Assembly (NCBI RefSeq): GCF_051020765.1 | Contig: NW_027469101.1 | Coordinates: 434,001 to 498,000, forward strand | From: Lasioglossum baleicum | Taxonomy: Eukaryota > Arthropoda > Insecta > Hymenoptera > Halictidae | DNA length: 64,000 nt | Direction of reading: 5' to 3' | Shown: piece after piece, positions 35,249-49,800 of the stretch | Position numbering within the stretch: position 1 is the stretch's first letter | Layout: the number at the start of each line of letters is the position of its first letter | Notes under the pieces: model-generated | What the model saw: the letters and a program-made list of their open reading frames with translations, nothing else | Databases searched by the model: none | Told to the model about the DNA's origin: nothing | Translations under genes and position numbers: made by a program

Positions 35249-38200
35249 AGAGAACTCCACCCGCGTGTATAACAAATATAGAAAACTGATGTCATAAACG
35301 TACACTCAATTAATTCCGAAGACACTTTTCAGAAAATGTACAATGATTGCTGTTATAAATGTGGAATTTTGAAAAAATTCGTAAGCATTAAAAATAAATA
35401 AATGGAAGAATGCGAAGGAATGCATACGGTGCTATATCAAGGTTAAAGATATTAACGTAGGTCATAGAGCAGTTGTCGCTCCGAAGTACCGTAGGAACAT
35501 ATACAGACAACCGTGTAAAATGACAAAAGGCTTAACAAAATATTGTCATAAACACATACTCAACAAATTCAAAAGGAGCGTATACTAAGGAATATAGGTC
35601 CTTGTATTTAAATTTATGAATTTTGGAAGGAATCGAAAAAATCATAACAGTAAAATGCACTATGTAGAAATGAATAGAAAATTGCAAAAGAATGCATACG
35701 GCCCAATCTTATGGATAAAGAAATAAACAAAGAACATCCTGTATAGCCGCTTCGATCTGGCGTCCGCAACTACAAGGCATCCACAGTCGTGTCGCACCGG
35801 CAGCGTAGGTACATATTGAGGCAATCATATAATATAACAAATAGTTTAACAGAATATTGTCATTAGCGTACACACAACTAATTCCAATGACACTTTTACT
35901 AATTAATACAGTTTCCTAAAATGAAAATTGATGATTATGAAAAAAATCAATAATTTCATAACAATAAATTACACTATGAATAAAAAAAGATAAAAAAATA
36001 TTGAAAAATGGCATACGATTCAAAAACATGGTTAAAGAAGTCATCGAAGACCATCCAGCCTTATCGCTCCGTTTGACGTAGGCATATACAAGACCTGGGC
36101 AGATGTGTCGCTCCGACAGCGTAAGTACGGCTACAGACAAGCATATAAAATAACAACAAGCATAATAATATATTGTCATAATCGCAAACTCAAATAATTC
36201 AAAATTCAGATGGAAATCGAAATTATGAAAACAGTAAATTAATGTGTGCATAAATAAATGGAAAATTGCCAAGGAATGCATACGGTACCACATCAAGGTG
36301 ATGGAAATTAACGAATATCATATAATAGTGTCGCTCCAATCTACCATACGCACCTACGAGGCCATTCCAATCGTGTCGTTGCAGAAGCGTAGGTACGTAT
36401 ACAGGCAAACATATGAAATAACAATAACTTTAACAAAATGATGTCATCGTTATATACTCGTCTTAGTCCAAAGACACTTTTACTAGTGAACACAATTTTA
36501 TAAACTAGAAATTGATAATTTTGGAAGGAATCGGATATATCATGACATTACCATACAGTATCTATAACTAAATGATCGACTAGAAAAAAGTGCATAGGGT
36601 ACAAAATCGGGGCCAAAGATATTAATGTAGACCATACAGTACTGACGCTCCGAAATACCGGACGCATCTACAGGACCACTCCAGCCGTCTCGCGCATGAC
36701 ACGTAGGTACGTACGCAGACAGTCATATGAAGTAACAATAAGATTAAGATGTTACAAACATAAACATACACTCAAATACTTCCAAAGACACTTTTACTGG
36801 AAGCGAAAATTTTTAAGGTTACACATACGAAATTTTGTAAAAAGTCGGAAATATTATAGCAGTAAGTTACTGAACGCAGAAATAAACAGGAAACTGCGGA
36901 AGAATGCATACGGTACAAAATCAAGGATAATGAAATTAACAAAGATCATAAACCAGTGCCGCTTCGTTCTGCCGTACGCTACTATAAGGCCTCGATAGTC
37001 GTGTCCCTCAAACAGCGTTGGTATATATACAGAAAATCATATAAAACAAGAAAAAGCTTACCATAACATCGGCAAAAACGTGCACTCATCTAGTGCCAAA
37101 GTCACTATCACTAAGAAAGACAATTCTTTATAATGAAGACTGAAAATTTGGAATGTTGATAACATGATACCAGTAATTTGCAGTGTGTAAATACAAATAG
37201 GAAACTGCGAAGGTATGCATAAGGTACAAGAATACGGTTAAAGATATTAACGAAATCCATCCTGTACGCCGCACCGATCATCCGATCGGAACTACAAGAC
37301 AGCGCCAGTCGTGTATTGACGGATGCGTAGGTACACATAAAGACAATCATATATTACCTCAAAGAATTTAACATAATATTGTCATAAACGTATACTCAGC
37401 TAATACCGAAGGCACTTCTACTATGCTATACAATTTCATAAACCAAAAATTTATTATTCTGTAAAAAATGGAAAAAATAAAAACAGACAGTTACAGTATA
37501 TATAAGTAAATGGAAAACTGCAATGAAATGCAGACGGTACAAATCAAGGATAATGAAATTAACAATGATCGTTCGCCAGTGTCGCTCCGGGATCGTATTT
37601 ATTGTCATATACCTCGGCTTAACTGATTCAAAAGAAACGTACACTAAGAAATACAATTTCTTAAGCTAACAATTGAGAATTTTGAAAAATTGGTGATACC
37701 ATAACAGTAAATTACAGCACGTAGAAATAAATAGAAGCTGCGAATGAATTCTTACTGTACAATATTAAGGATAAAGAAACTAGCATTGTCCAAAGAGTAT
37801 TGTCGATCCGCTCAAACCATTGCAACTGCAAGGCCACTCCAGTCGTGCGCACTGGAATCGTAGGTATGTATACAGACAATCAAACAAAATAACAATAAGC
37901 TTCACATAATATTATCATAAACGTAAACTCAACTAACTCAAAAGACATTATTATTGAGGAATACAATTCTCAATATTGAAAATTGAAAAGTTTGAAAAAT
38001 GAATCGAAGATATCAAAGCAGTAAATTACAGTATGATTAAATAAATGGATGACCAGGATGAAATGCATACCATACAAAATTAAGTTTAACGAAGTTAACT
38101 AGGACACTCCAGTAGTGCCACTTCGATCTGCCGTACGCAAATACATGATATCGCCATTAGTGTTGCCCCGCCAGCGTAGGTACATATACAAACAATCATA

Positions 38201-40823
38201 TTAAATACGAATAATATCAACATAATAATGTCATAAATGTAAACTCAACAAATTCCAAAGACGCTTTTACTATCAAACACAATTTTCTCAACGAAAAATT
38301 GTAAATATCGAAGAAAATCGAAAATATCGTAAGAGTAAATCACAGAATATATAAATAAATGCAGACTTGGAAAAAATGCAGGCGGTACAATATTTAAGTT
38401 AGAGAAATTAACGAATATCATACAGTATTGTTGCTTTGCTCTGCAGTACGCAACTACAAGACATCGCCTGTCGTGTTACACCGACACCGAAGGTTCGTAT
38501 AGAGACAATCATGTACAATAACAATAAGTTTAACAGAATAATGTCATAAACGAATACTCGACTAATTCCAAAGGCACTGTTACTGGGAAATACAATTTCT
38601 TAAAATGAAAATTGAAATTTATGAAAAGAAATCGAAAATATCACAACAGTAAATTACAGTGTTCATAAGTAAATGTGCAACTGGGAAAAAATGTATACGG
38701 CAAATTATCAGGTTTAAATAAATTAACGAAGACCATCGAGTAGTGCCGCCCCGATGTACAGAAAGCAACAGCAAGACCGCTCCAGTCGAGTCGCGCATGG
38801 TATCGTACGTGTGAATGGAGGAAGTCATTTAAAATGACATTAAATTTAACAATATAATATCATAAACGTACACTCACATAATACCACAGGCACTTTTACC
38901 CAGAAATACAATTTTTTAAACTCGAAATAGAAAATTATGGGAAAAAAAATTGAAAATATCAAAGCAGTAAGTTTCAGTATGTAGAAATAAATTGAAATCT
39001 GCGAAAGATTGCAAACGCTACAACATAGGATTTAATGAAATCAGCCAAGATTATATAGCAGCGTCACTCGTACCATGTGAACACAGCTACAGCAAAATTC
39101 CAGCTGTGTCGTGCAGGAAGCGTAAGTGCGTATACAGACAACCGAATAAAATTTCAATATGTATAACAGAAAATTGGCATAAACGTACACTCAAATATTT
39201 TCAGATACAATTTTACTAAGAAATACAATTTTTGAAATTGTCAATTGAAATTTTGTATGAAACCGAATATAGCAAAACAGTAAATAACGGAATGTAGTAT
39301 TAAACAAAAAAGCGAAGAAAATGCATACGTTACGATGCCATGATTAAAGAAATTAACGAAGACCAGCCAGTATTGTCCCTCCGATCTGCCGAACACGACG
39401 GGAAATCCACTATTGTCTTGTCGCACCGGTTGCGCAAGTATGCATTCAGACAATCATATGAAGCAACAATAGGATTAGCAAAATATTGCCATAAACGTAC
39501 ACTCACATAGTTCCCAAGACACATTTACTGAGAAATACAATTTTTGATATTAACAATTGGATATTTTGAGGAAAATCGGAAATATCATACGAGTAAATTA
39601 CAGTATGTAGAAATAAATAGATAACTGTGAAATAATGCGTACGATACAATCTTATTGTTAAAGTAATTAACAATGACCATGAAATATGCCGCCCTGATCA
39701 ACAACATGCAACAACAATACCACTTCTGCAATGTCGGTCTGGAAGCGGTCGTCCTCATACAGCCAATCATATGAAGTATCAATGAGGGTAACGAAAAAAT
39801 ATCATAAACGTAAACCCTAAAAATTCATCAAATATGAAATGAAAATTTTGAATAAAATCGAAAGTATTATAACATGAAATTACAGTATGGGTAAATAAAT
39901 GGGAGAATTGAGGAAAAAATGCATACGGTACAAATGCAGGGTTAAATAAATTAACGTAGACCATACAGTAGTATCCCCCCGATCTCCCGTGCGCAACTAC
40001 AGGCCCCGGCGAGTCGTGTGGCTCCTACAGCGTAGGTACTTATACAGACAATCATATCAAATAACAATATTTTTAATAAGATAATGTCATAAACGCGTAA
40101 GGTCAACTAATTTCAAAGGCACTTTTACTATGAAATACAACTTTTTTAGATAAACATTGAAAATTTCGGAGAGGAACGAAAATATATAACAGTAAATTAC
40201 AGTATCTATAAATAAATAGAAAACTGGAACTGAATGCATATGATACAAAATCAAGGATAAGGAATTGACTGAAACCATACAGTAATGCCGCTTCGATCTG
40301 CCGTGTACGACAACAAGACCACGACAGTCGTCTTGCACCGGCTGGGTTGGTACGTATACAGACAATATTACAATATAACAACAAGCTTAGCATAATTCTG
40401 GAATAAACGTTAGTTCAACGAATTGAAACGGAACTTTTACAAAGAAATATAATTTTATAAAATAAAAAGATAGAATTATGTAATGTAACGAAAATAACAT
40501 AATATTAAATTACAGTATGTATAAATAAATGGAAATACCGATGCATACGGTACAATTTCAAGGCAATAGTAATTTCCGACGACCATCAAGTAATGTCGTT
40601 CCCAACTACCGAACGCAACCGCAAGATAACTCCAGTCGTTTCGTGGCGGCAGCGAAGGTACATGTGGAGACAATCATATAATATAACAAGTAATATAACA
40701 AAATATTGTCACAAAAGTATGCTCAACTAATTCCAAAGGCACTTTTCATGTACGATTCAATTTATGAATTCAAAAACTTGAAATTATGAAAAAATTGGAT
40801 AAATCATAACAGTATATTACAGT
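35191..40823 (-). repeat. Satellite A array, reverse orientation, second unit
   Basis: Near-identical copy of 1,867-7,499 at an offset of exactly 33,324 bp, so no net indel occurred between the two blocks. Only isolated substitutions were noticed, for example in the words cagcgttggtac versus cagcgtaggtac, and acgataccatg versus acgatgccatg. Monomer content and deletions are otherwise the same, including the subrepeat-deletion monomers. Confidence 0.95.
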
Positions 40824-43800
40824 TGGTGTTTAGATAACGAAATTAGACTCCATTTGAGTGACGGGCACCTTAACTTCATGTGTACATTAGAAGGTCGAAC
40901 GTTAAACCTTTCGAGATCGTTACCACCTTCTTTTAGAGACGAACGGAAAAGTCAATAGCTTCACCTGTCATGTGATTCCGAGAGACAAAACACGTATTGC
41001 GGGAGTCTATGCGTAGAAGAATATCGGCATTAGACACTCTATTTCGATGTGTAAATATTAAAGTACAGATTCAGTCAGTTTGAGAACGTTACCAATTGGA
41101 ATAAAGACATGAGTTTTACTCAAGGCTTTACCCTCCGAACGCCTAACGCGCTATATCGTGAATCTAACATGGAGTTCAGAGGATGAAATTTATATTCATT
41201 TTAGTGACGGGCCGCATAACTTCACGTATGATCTAGAGGATCGAGGGTCCAACCGTTCGAGAACGTTGCCACCTCTTTTGTGAGTCGCATGGATATGGCC
41301 ATTGCTGCAACGATCCCGTTACTCCGATAGTCAAACCTGGTATGCCGGGAGTAAATGCACTGTGCAGCATTGGCTATAGTCACCTTAGTGAACGGTTTTA
41401 ATATTACAGTCGAGCGTCAATCTGTTTGAGAAAGCTAGCAAACGATATAAAGTAAAATATTTTACTGAAGGCCTTACTCTCCGAAAGCATAACCCGCTGC
41501 ATCTGATGTATAACGACGTTTTCGGAGACTGAAAATAGTATTCACTTTAGGGACGTCACCTTAATTTCATTTATGAATTAGGAGATCGAAGGTCAAACAA
41601 TTCGCGAATGCTACCATCCTCTGTGAGACACGAACGGCTAAGACTATAGCTTCACCTATCCTGTGATTCTAAGAGCCAAATGAGGTATTCCGGGAGTTAA
41701 TCCGCCGAATAGTATTGGCAATAGACACATCAATTCCAGGCGTGAGCATTAAAATAGGAAGTTAAATCGCCGGAGAACGATACGCATTGGTATAGAGCCA
41801 AACTCTTTACAGAAAGCCTTACCATCCGAGAAGCCAGCACGCCATATCGAGCGAATAAATTCGTGTACAGAGAAACACATTAGTATACATTTTAGTGATG
41901 GGCAACACAATTTCCTGTGTGAATTGGAAAATCGGGCGGTAAACCAATCGAGAACGTGTCCATCGCCTTTAAGAGCAGCACAGTTAAGTCAACAGCTTGA
42001 CCCTACCTGTGATGCCCATAGTCAAACAAATTACAACACATTTTAGTTACGAGCACCTTCATTTCATGCAAGAATTAGAAGATCGGGGGTCAAACTGATC
42101 GATGAGTTGCCACCTTCTGAGTGAGACAAACTGGTAAGTTGATATTGTCAAGTATCCTCCGATTTCGAGAGTCGAACAACGTATTCAGGGAGTAAATCCG
42201 CTGTACAGTATTGGCAGCTGATACTATAATTCGCGGCATGAATGTTATCGTTGAGAGTCAAACCGTCGGCGAACATTACGAATTGCTATAAAGTAATTCT
42301 TTTAACGAATACCTTGCATACATGGAACCTATCCCACTGCAGCGTTTGTCTTGTTAGTTCTCACAGAAACAAATTAGTAGACATTTTAGAAGACGGACAC
42401 TTATATTTCTTGTATCAGTCGGAAGATCTAGGGTCAAGCCATCAGAGAGCTTTACCACCTCCGTCAATGTTCGAGCAGCAAAGTCAATAGCTCTACCTAT
42501 CCTGTGATTGTGAGAGGCCAACCAGATATTCCGTGGGTATATACGCTGAAGGGTATTGGCGATTGACACCTTAATTCAGGGTGTGAAAATTAATGTAAGG
42601 ATTCAAACCCTCGGAGAACTGTACCGTTTCGTATAGAGTCATTCCTTTTTTGAACATTTTACCTTCAGATATCCAATCCCTCTGTAGCGAGCATCCTGCT
42701 TAACTTTAACGGAACAAATTAGTAGATATTTTAGCGGACCGACAACACATGTTTGCGTATAAATATCAACATCGGGATTCAAAGCGATCGAGAACGTTAC
42801 CACCTTATTTGACATTCGTAGGGCTAAGTCAATAGCTTCACCTAACCAGTGATTCCGAGTGTCATACGAGGTATTCCGGGACTAAATCCGCTGAACAGTT
42901 AGGCAATACACACCTTAAGTAACGGCTTCAATATTAAGATGGTGCGTCATACCGTTTATGTACGTTACCAATTGCTATAAAGTCAAACGTTTTACCGATG
43001 GCCTTACCATCGGGGTAGCTATACCGCCGGTTCGAGAGTAATACTTCATGTTCAGAGAATGGAATTAGCCTTTCTTTCTGTGACGGGCTCCTTAGTTTCT
43101 TGTATGAATTAGAAGATCAAGCGTCAATCCATTCGAGAACGTTGCCACCTACTGTGAGAGACGAACGGCTAAGTTAATTGCTTCGCCCATCCTAAGATGA
43201 TGAGAGTGATACTAGGTATTCCGTTAGTAAATCCGCTGAACAGTAATGGCAATAGACACGTGAGTTCACTGTTTGAATATTAAAGTAGAGCATCAAACTG
43301 TTTTAGAACGTTACCATTTGCTGTCAGGTCAAGCGATTACCGGAGGCGTTATCTCCCGCGAGTCTCACCGGCTTTATCGAGGGTATAACTTGGTGTTCAG
43401 TGAAAGGAATTAGTCTTCATTCCAGTGAAGGGCGCCTTAACTTCATGTATAAATTAGGAGGTCGTGGGTCAATCCTCTCGTGATCGTTGCCACCGTCTGT
43501 GAGAGTCGAACTGCTAAGTCAATGGCTTCACCGACCCTGTTATTCCGATGTTCAGACCAGGAACTCTATCCGCAGTTTAGTATTGGCAATAGATACCTTA
43601 ATTCACAGTATAAATAGCGCAGTACGGAATCATACCGGTGAAGACCTCTACCTACTGGCATAGTGTCCAACATTTTATAGATGGCCTTATATTCCGAGAA
43701 GCGAACTCGCTGTATTGAGACTACAACTTCGTGTACATAGAAAAAAATTAGTCTCCATTTCGGAGAGGGCCACCTTAACTTCATGTATGTATTAGAAGCT

Positions 43801-46800
43801 CTAGGGTCAATGCGCTCGAGAACGCTGCACCGTCTACGTGAGACGATCCGCTATGTAAATAGATTCACCTATCCTGCGATTCCAACAGTCACACCGAGTA
43901 TGCCGAGAGCAAATCCGCTGAACATTATTGGTAATAGACACCTTAAATCACGGGTTGAATATTACAATTGCGCGTCAAACCGTTTTGGATCGTTACCTTC
44001 TTCTTTGAGAATTGGACGGCTATGCCAACAACATCACCTATCCTGTTATTCCGAAAATCAAGCGAGATATTCCGTGAGTAAATGCGTTGTACACTATTGG
44101 CAATTGATACCTTAATTCACGGTACGAATATTAATGTAGAGAGACAAACCGACGGAGAACATTACCAATGCGCAGAAAGTCATTCCTTTTACCGAATACC
44201 ATATCTTCCGAGAACCTAACACGCTGTAGCGAGTGCCCTGCTTAATGAGCACGGAAAATAATTAGTAGACATTTTAGCGGTCGAACACCTCATGTTTGTG
44301 TATAAATATCATCAACGAGAGTCTAAGTGTTCGAGAACGTTACTGCCTTCTGTGATAAACGAACGACTAAGTCAATAGCTTCACCCATCCAGTGATTCGG
44401 AGTTTCAATCCAGATATTGTGGGAGTAAATCCGCAGAACAGTTTTGTCACCGCACACCTTAACCCACGGTTTGAATATTAAAGTAGAGGGTCGAGCCATA
44501 GGATAACATTACCAATTTGTATAAAGTCACTCTATTTACCGAATAACATACCTTCCGCGAACCTATCACGCTGTATCGAGGGTATAACTTAGCGTTCAGA
44601 GAAAGAAATTTTTACTCATTTCAGTGTCAGGCTCCTTAACTTCATGTACGAATTAGGAGATTATGGGCCAAACCTATCGAGAACTTTGGGGCCCTCCTTG
44701 AGATTTGAACGGACAAGTCCATCGCTCCACCTATCCCGTGATTCCGAGAGTAAATCCTGGTAATCCGAGATTATATCCGCTGAAGAGTATTCCCAATTGA
44801 CACCTTAATTAAGGGATTGAATAATATAGCAGGCCATGAAGCCGATCAAGAACATTACCCACTGGTGTAGGGTGAAACTTCTTACGGAATGCCTTACCTT
44901 CGACGATCTGACCCATAGTCTCGGGAGTACAATACCGAGTTCAGAGGTTGGAACTAGTATACACTTTTGAGACGAGCGCCTTAATTTCGTGCATGATTAG
45001 AAGGTCGGATGTCATCGCGTTCGAGAGCGTTACCGCCTTCTTCGAGCGTCGCACACCTAAGTCAGTAGCTTCAAGAATCCTGTGATTCGGTGAGTCAAAC
45101 CAGGTATTCCGGGCGTAAATGTGCTGAAGAGTATTAGCAATGTATACCTAAATTCCAGGAATGAATATAGAAATAGAGCGTCACACCGTGTGAGAACATA
45201 ACTTATGGCTGTAAAGTGAAACATTTTACCGAATACCTCACCGTCCGAGAAGCGAACCCGACGTATCAAGAGTATTGCAGCGTGCTTAGGGATACACATT
45301 AGTAATCATTTTAGTGACGGGGACGATAATTTCATTATGAATATGAAGGTCGAGGGTCAAACCATACGAGAAAGATACAACCTACTGTGAGAGACGAACG
45401 GCTACATCAGTAGCTTCACCTATCCAGTGATTCCGTGAGTCAAGCCTCGTATCAATGGAATAAATCCCCTGTACTGCATAGGCTTTAGACACCCTAATTT
45501 ACGGAATTAATATTACAGTACACAGTAAAAGCGTTGTTGAATGATACATATTGGTGCAGAGTCAAACTTTCTATCGAAGGCCTTACGTTCCGAGAAGCAA
45601 ACCCGCTGTTTCGAGAGTATGACTGCGTGGCCAGAATAGCAAAATTGTATAAATTTTAGTGACGGGAAACTTAATTTCCTCTATGGATCAGAAGATCCAG
45701 TGTCCATCCATTCGTGAATGTAACCACCTTCCTTGAGAGTCTAACCGCTTACTCCATAGCTTCACACACAATATGTTTACGAGCGCGAAACCAGTTAATC
45801 CGGGTGTAAATCCAACATACAGTATTAGCAGTAGACACCTTAACTCACGGTTCAAATAACAAAGTACCTAGTCAATCCGTTGTAGGACGTCACATATTGG
45901 TATGGACTCAAACCATTTACCGAAGGCCTTACCCGCCAAAAACCTAAACCGCTGTCACCAGTGCCTTGCTTAGTATACTCGGAATAATATTAGTAGTCAC
46001 GTTAGCAGAAGCACACCTTATTTCCATATATGAATTGCAAAATCGGCAGTCAAACCGTTCGTGAATGGTACCACCTTCCTTGAGAGTCGATGGGCAAAGT
46101 CAATAGCTTCACCCATACTGTGATTCCGCCAATCAAACCAGGTTTTCCGGGAGTAAATTCGCCAAAGAGTATTGGCAATATACTCATTAGTTCGCGGTAT
46201 CAATTCTAACGCAGATCGTCAAACCGTTGAAGAACGATACCTACTCGCACAGCGTCAATCCTGATACTGAAAGCCTTCCCCTCCGTGAACCTGACCCGCT
46301 GTATCGAGAGTATAACGTCGTGATTAGGGAAATAAAACAGTATTCATTTGAATGTCGGGCAATATAATTTCATGTATGAATTAGAAGATTGAGGGCCAAA
46401 TCGCTCGAGAACGTTGCCATCTTGTGCGAGCTACGAACAGGTAAGTCAATTACTTCATATATCGAGTGGTTCGGAGCGCCAAGCCAGATATTCCGGTAGA
46501 AAGTCCGCTTATGAGTTTTGGCAATATGCACATTAATTCACGGTTTGCATATTAAAATAGAGCGTCTAACCGTTTGAGATCTGTATGAATTTCTATAAAG
46601 TCAGACGCTGTACCGAAAACCATACCCTCCAAAAAATAACCCGATGTATCGAGAGCATAACTTCGAGTTGAGAGAGAGAAATTAGCATTCATTACAGTGA
46701 TGTGCACCTTATCTTTGTGAATGAATTAGAAGATCCAGGATCAATTCGTTCGAGAACGATGCCACCATCTGTGAGAGACGAACGGCTAAGCCTATAGATT

Positions 46801-49800
46801 CACATATAATGTGATTCCGAGATGCAAACCAGGTAGTCCGGGAGTAAATCCGATGGATAGTATTAGCTATCGGCACCTTCATTCACGACTTGAATATTAA
46901 AGTTGAAGGTGAATACGCCGGAGAACATTATCAAATGATATAAAGTCAAGATTTTACCGAATACCTTGCCTACCAAGGACATTCGCCGCTGCAGCAAGTG
47001 TCATGTTCAACGCTCATGGAAACAAATTAACAGACATTACAGCAGAAGCACACCTCATTTTCATGTACGAAAAGAATAATCGAGAATCACGCCCTACGAA
47101 AACGATCCTACCATCTTTGGGAGTCAAACAGCTGAGACAACAGCTTCACCTATCCTGTTATTCCGATAATCAAACCAGGTATTCCAGGGGTCTATACGCT
47201 GTACACTATTGGCAATGGACACGACAATTCAAGGTATGATTACTTCAGTATGGCGTCAAACTGTTTGACAGCGTTAACAATTGGAATACAGTCAAACGTT
47301 TTACCGAACCCCTTACCCCCGAAAAACTAACCCGCAGTATCGAGAGAATAACTTCGCGTTCAGTGAAAGAAATTAGTCTCCATTTCGGTGGTGGGCACCG
47401 TATCTGCATGTATGAATCAGAAAATCGAGGGTCAAACCGGTCAGGAACGTTACCTGCTTCTGTGCGAGACGAAGGGCTAAATCAATGGTTTACGTATCCT
47501 GCAATTTCGAAAGTCAATGCAGGTATACAGGGAGTAAACACGCTGTAATGGATTCGCAATAGATACCATAATTCGTCGAGGGAATATTAATGCTGGCAGC
47601 CAAGCCATTGTAGAACATTCCATATTCGTGTAGGGTTAAATGTCTTACAGAATTCCTTACCCACTAAAAAATTAACCCCTGTATCGTGAGTACAACACCG
47701 TGTCAGAGGTACGAACTGGCATACATTCGAGTGACGAGCACCTTCGTTTCATGCTTAAATTACAAGATGGAGGGTCAAACCGCTTGAGAACATTGCCACC
47801 TGCTGTGAGAGTCGAACGGCTGACTCAATAGCTTCACCCATCCTGCTATTCGGATAGTCAAACCTGGTATTCCGAGAGTAAATGCGCTTTACAGCATTGG
47901 CAATAGACATCTCAATTCACGGTTTGAATATTGAAGCGGGCCGTCAAACCGTTGTAGAACATTACCTATTCGTATAGGGTTAAACTCCATACAGAATGCA
48001 TGGCTCTCCGAATAACTGAACTGATGAATCGTGAGTATAACTCCGTGTTCAGGCGTACGAAATGGTATACATTTACTGACGTTCTCCTTACATTCAGGCA
48101 TAAATTGGAAGATATGATAGTCAATCCGTTCCAGAACGTCCCAACATTCCTTGAGATCCGAACGGCTAAGCAAATAGCTTCACCTATCCTGTGATTTCGT
48201 GAGTAAAACCAGGTATTGCGGGAGTAAATCCGCTGAAGGGTATTGGCAATAGACACCTCAGTTTACGTTTTGATTGTTAAGGTAGAGCGTCAGACTGTTT
48301 GAGTGCGTTGCCGATTTGTATAAAGTCAAAAGATGTACTGAAGATCTTACACGCCAAGGGCATAATCCGCTGTACCGGGAGTATAACTTCGCGTTCAGAA
48401 AATTAAATTAATACTCATTACAGTGTCGGCATTTTCAATTCATGCATGAAATAGTAGATTGAGGGTCAAACCTTTTGAGAACGTTACCACCTTCTGTGGT
48501 CGACGAACGGCTAAGCCAATAGCTTCACCTATCCTGTGATTCCTAGAGCCAAACGAGGTATTCTTGGGGTATATCCCATGAGTGATATTCGTAGTAAGCA
48601 CCTTAATTGACGGCATGAGCATTAATCTTCGGAGTGCAGTCGTCTGAGAGCAATAGAAATTGTTATAACATCATTCGTTTCACGGAATACGTTACATTCC
48701 GAGAACCTTATCTGCTGAAGAACGTGTCCTGGCTTGTATTGATGGAAGCAAATTGGAAGATATTTTAGCAGACGCACACAATATCTTCATGTGCGAATAG
48801 CATGATCGAGAGTCAAACCGTTCGAGATAGTTACAACTTCCTTTGTGAGTCGCACAGCTTCGTGAACAGCATCACTTATTCTGTGATTCCGAGAGTCAAA
48901 CCTGGAATTCCGGGAGTGAATCCCCTGAATGTTATAGGCAACAGACACCTTAATTCACAGCACGTGTCTTAAAATAAGGAGTCAAATCTTCTGAGAACAT
49001 TACCAATTCCAAGAGTGTCATTCTCTTTATCGAATACGTTACCTTCCGAGAACTTAATCCGCTGAGCGAAGTGTCTTGCAAAGTGTTCTCGGAAGGATGT
49101 TAGAAGACATCTTAGCAGACGGACACGCTATTTTCATGTATCAATATCAAGATCGAGAGTCAAGTCGTTCGAGAATGCGTCGACCATTTCTATAAGTCTC
49201 ACAGCTGAGTCAATAGCTTAACCTCTCCTTTGTACCGAGAGTTAGACAAGGTATTCAAGTAGTAAATCCGCTGTACAGGTTTGGCAATAGGCACGTCAAT
49301 TCGCTGCATGTGTAACAAAGTGGAGAGACAAACCGTGGAAGAACGTTACGTAAATTTGTAGACTCAAACTTTTAAACTAAGGCCTTAACTTCCGAGAAGC
49401 TAACGCACTGAATCGAGGGTACGTTTTCGTGTTCAGAGAAGTATGTTATGATACATCTTAGTGTCGGGCACCTTAATTTCACGTATGAATTAGAAGATAT
49501 AATGGCAAAGCATTCGAGAACGTTGCCAACATCTTTGGGGATTGAAAGGCTGAGTCGGTAGCTTCACCTATCCGGTGCCCCCGAGAGTCACACCTGGAAT
49601 ATCAGGAGTTAATCCGCTGATGAGTATTGACAATAGACGCATTTATTCACGTCATGGATATTATCGGACAGAGTCAAACCGCTGGAGAACGTTATCCATT
49701 GCTATACCGTCATACTCCATACCGGATATATGACCTTTCGAGAACACACCCCGCTGTATCGTGGATTTTACTGCGGATTCCGGGAAATAAATTAGTAGAC